From JARRJS01 sp037388885 (lineage in GTDB: Bacteria; Gemmatimonadota; Gemmatimonadetes; Longimicrobiales; RSA9), in contig JARRJS010000024.1 of the NCBI GenBank assembly GCA_037388885.1, positions 1-51,129 on the forward strand: a stretch of 51,129 nt of DNA. Direction: 5' to 3'. Below are positions 49,574 through 51,129 of this stretch, piece after piece; position 1 is the stretch's first letter, and each line of letters opens with the position of its first letter. A model generated the notes under the pieces. The model did not search any database and was not told where the DNA came from. It worked only from the letters and a program-made list of their open reading frames with translations. The translations under genes and the position numbers were made by a program.

Positions 49574-50164
49574 TCAGGACATGCCGCCAGGGCTCATCCC
49601 ACCGCCCACGCTTCCACCGCCGACCGCCCCGCTCGACGCGCCGCCGGCTCCGCCACCTATGATGCCCAACGCTGACGCCGCGGCCCAGAAGGTGGCCAGC
49701 GCCGTCAGCAAACCCACGTAGCCACCCACCACCACCCAGAAAACACCACCCAACCAGCTGCCCAGGGCGTACAGGAGGAACGACAACGCGACGCCGATGG
49801 CGAGCAACACCACCGGAACACCGAGCCCGTCCTTCAGCGCGCGCAGGAACAGGAAGAAGCTGACCAGCGCGATGGTGAGCAAGTACCAGCCCCCGACTGC
49901 ATCGACGCCGGCGGGCCCGGCCCGATAACCCATGAGGAGGGCCGACCAGAACATGAAGAAGACTGCGTGCCAGGTCTCTCCGCGGAGGAAGGATGCCAAC
50001 GCCGCGATCAGCAGCGCCACCGTGGCGAATGCCGCCGCGCCGTGGAGCGTCGCCGCGTAGCTCCCATTCGCGTACCACCCGGCGTGCTGCATGGAATACA
50101 CCCACGCCATCATGGCGAAGGCGCCAAATCCCAGCGCCTTCGGATCGGCTACACGATCACCCAT
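49574..50164 (-). CDS. SatP/YaaH-type (GPR1/FUN34) transporter (paralogue)
   Basis: 196 residues with six membrane spans, starting MGDRVADPKALGFGAFAMMAWVYSMQHAGW; FFMFWSALLMGYR and a Gly/Ser-rich tail (GGGAGGASSGAVGGGSVGGG) match the organisation of its downstream neighbour. The loop after span three differs (RAGPAGVDAVGG versus TSMETGMMGMSAYGA), so substrates may differ. ATG 50164 follows GGAGGTGAC; a longer in-frame start in the conserved leader is not kept in the paralogue and is rejected. Confidence 0.78.
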   Translation of the reverse strand: MGDRVADPKALGFGAFAMMAWVYSMQHAGWYANGSYAATLHGAAAFATVALLIAALASFLRGETWHAVFFMFWSALLMGYRAGPAGVDAVGGWYLLTIALVSFFLFLRALKDGLGVPVVLLAIGVALSFLLYALGSWLGGVFWVVVGGYVGLLTALATFWAAASALGIIGGGAGGASSGAVGGGSVGGGMSPGGMS

Positions 50165-50178
50165 TACGTCACCTCCAT

Positions 50179-50238
50179 GCATCGAGGACGACGCCATGGC
50201 TGCCCTGGCGCCCACCGGGGGTCACGGCGCCGGCAATG
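50179..50238 (-). promoter_or_regulatory. Conserved 60-bp leader of the second SatP-like gene
   Basis: Near-identical (57/60) to 49441-49500. Changes are C for T, A for G and C for T on the plus strand. The same inverted GGCGCC pair is kept. Whether it acts as RNA or DNA, or is only a relic of recent duplication, cannot be told from two copies. Confidence 0.6.
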
Positions 50239-50259
50239 TTTTGCGGGTTAGACGCTTAC

Positions 50260-50288
50260 TATATGGGAAGCACTGCTGTGCCACTCAA
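50260..50288 (-). promoter_or_regulatory. Promoter of the second SatP-like gene
   Basis: On the minus strand, TTGAGT (50283-50288), 17 bases, then CATATA (50260-50265) within CATATAGTAA; ACGTCACCCTTGAGTG runs into the -35. The spacer sequence differs entirely from that at 49528-49544, so the boxes and the ACGTCAC element are conserved above background. Confidence 0.65.
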
Positions 50289-50368
50289 GGGTGACGTTTT
50301 CTGGGCCGGCGTCGGGAAATGCAGCGCGGGCCACGCAGAAAGCGCTGCCGCGGGCATCGTCGTCGCAT

Positions 50369-51129
50369 TCAGTGGATCCGCAATTCCTGCCGTTCGCCGG
50401 TCGCCGGGAACCGCACAATCAGGACGTGCTTCAGGGAGTCGTACGCCCAGCCGCGGCCGGCCGGTGTCTCCGCCAGCCGTCCCGCCTCACCCTGCAGCTC
50501 CACGGAGGCCGGCGCGTGCTTCGCATCGTGCAATCTCACCACGAGCATGCGTGCTCCGGGCTCGTAGCCGTCGTGCTCGACGATGCGGACGAAACGGACC
50601 CCCGCGTCCCGTCCGGCCCGTGCGCCGCTGCCATCGCCACGCGCCACCTCGAAGCGGGTCACGCGGTAGCTGCCCTTCTCGAACGCGTACGACTCGCCAT
50701 CGTCCTCGTACAGACGGAATGATCCCACACTGTCTGCGGGGAAGGCATCGATGTACATGGTGTCCGCCGGCCGTTCCCCCACATGCTCTTCGGGCGGCCG
50801 GCGCGGCAGGATGCCGCCGGCCTCCAGGAACATGGGCAGTCGTTCCAGTGGTGCGGCCACCACCACCTCCCGCCCGCCGTCGTAGACGCTGTCGGTGGCA
50901 AGGTCGAGCCAGCGGCTGCCGGCAGGCAGGTAGGCGCGCTTCAGCGTCTGCCCCTCGCGGACCACGGGCGCCACCAGCAGGTGGTCACCCGCCAGGAACT
51001 CCTCCTGGTGCGCGGTGGCGTAGGCGGCGGTGTCGGCCTGGTGGCCCCAGAACAGCGGCCGCAGGGGCGGGCTGCCGGTCTTGTGGGCCTGCCACATGAG
51101 GGTGTAGAGGTACGGCAGCAGCGCGTAGC
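50369..51129 (-). CDS. GH31 family glycosidase, C-terminal part (runs off the window)
   Basis: At least 250 residues of the C-terminal region of a GH31 alpha-glucosidase/xylosidase. YLYTLMWQAHKTGSPPLRPLFW lies at the window edge, then FLAGDHLLVAPVVREGQTLKRAYLPAGSRWLDL, the distal beta-domain (PMFLEAGGILPRR) and a last sandwich (FRLYEDDGESYAFEKGSYR). The catalytic Asp residues lie beyond 51129. It hydrolyses alpha-glycosidic bonds of oligosaccharides. The stop is at 50369. The short gap to the SatP-like promoter (50289-50368) shows nothing clear. Confidence 0.88.
   Translation of the reverse strand, partial: YALLPYLYTLMWQAHKTGSPPLRPLFWGHQADTAAYATAHQEEFLAGDHLLVAPVVREGQTLKRAYLPAGSRWLDLATDSVYDGGREVVVAAPLERLPMFLEAGGILPRRPPEEHVGERPADTMYIDAFPADSVGSFRLYEDDGESYAFEKGSYRVTRFEVARGDGSGARAGRDAGVRFVRIVEHDGYEPGARMLVVRLHDAKHAPASVELQGEAGRLAETPAGRGWAYDSLKHVLIVRFPATGERQELRIH

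Noticed and set aside
49574..50215. Longer start of the second SatP-like gene within the conserved leader
   Set aside because: The paralogue's equivalent frame stops after nine codons and a good ribosome site precedes ATG 50164.

Overview
The window is 51 kb of high-GC bacterial chromosome, densely coding on both strands. I saw no rRNA, tRNA, CRISPR array, phage or transposase. Several families fit Gemmatimonadota or a related phylum: VPS10/sortilin-type propeller proteins, S9 prolyl-oligopeptidases, M1 peptidases and GH29/GH31 glycosidases, many with export signals, beside anaerobe-type redox modules. This placement is an inference from gene content; there is no rRNA to confirm it.

Region A (1-9022, + strand) is a transmembrane redox operon. 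It holds a PAS/sigma-54 activator (138-1523), a candidate activator site and -24/-12 promoter (1532-1664), and a NifX-like protein. These are followed by an HdrD/HmcF-like Fe-S protein, a NarI/HmcE-like membrane subunit, an HmcB/DsrO-like ferredoxin and an NrfD-like membrane protein fused to a six-haem cytochrome c. A Cys-rich PAS histidine kinase and two receivers close the operon. The set resembles the Hmc/Tmc/Dsr complexes of sulfate reducers. The ferredoxin has lost its 5' part at an out-of-frame joint near 4075.

Region B (9026-19142) looks like a companion module. A minus-strand operon encodes a histidine kinase, a TauE/SafE exporter, a TIGR02186-like protein, a PEP-synthase-like/receiver fusion and a lone receiver. 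Next come two 270-residue cytidylate-kinase-like/BON paralogues, a DUF202-like protein with 16 RTxLA-type heptads, and a HEAT-like (DVU0298-like) protein.

Region C (19225-34574) is mixed: a DUF3667 protein, an archaeal-type GatE-GatD pair, DUF1697, a VPS10-like propeller, an aldo/keto-reductase-like protein lacking its catalytic tetrad, and a GyrI-like protein. A minus-strand FeoA-MinD/CooC-methyltransferase (broken)-tandem DUF1847 operon diverges from a TetR-CGGC-peptide deformylase set.

Region D (34668-43671) carries an S9 peptidase, a GH29 fucosidase, cysteine synthase, an M1 peptidase and a PQQ-like propeller lipoprotein. Arrays of about 21-24 bp GNA-loop hairpin units lie at 37575-37800 and 39307-39456, with related units at 1-92. 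They overlap both convergent gene ends and supply the likely start codon of the fucosidase.

Region E (44048-51129) has a TetR-EmrA-EmrB-TolC efflux operon whose EmrB gene has an internal out-of-frame deletion. Two tandem SatP/YaaH-type transporters follow, each with a matching promoter and a 60-bp near-identical leader, and the window ends inside a GH31 glycosidase. Three genes (near 4075, 31280 and 47080) show the same defect, an internal loss plus a frameshift. That could be genuine decay or an assembly fault.
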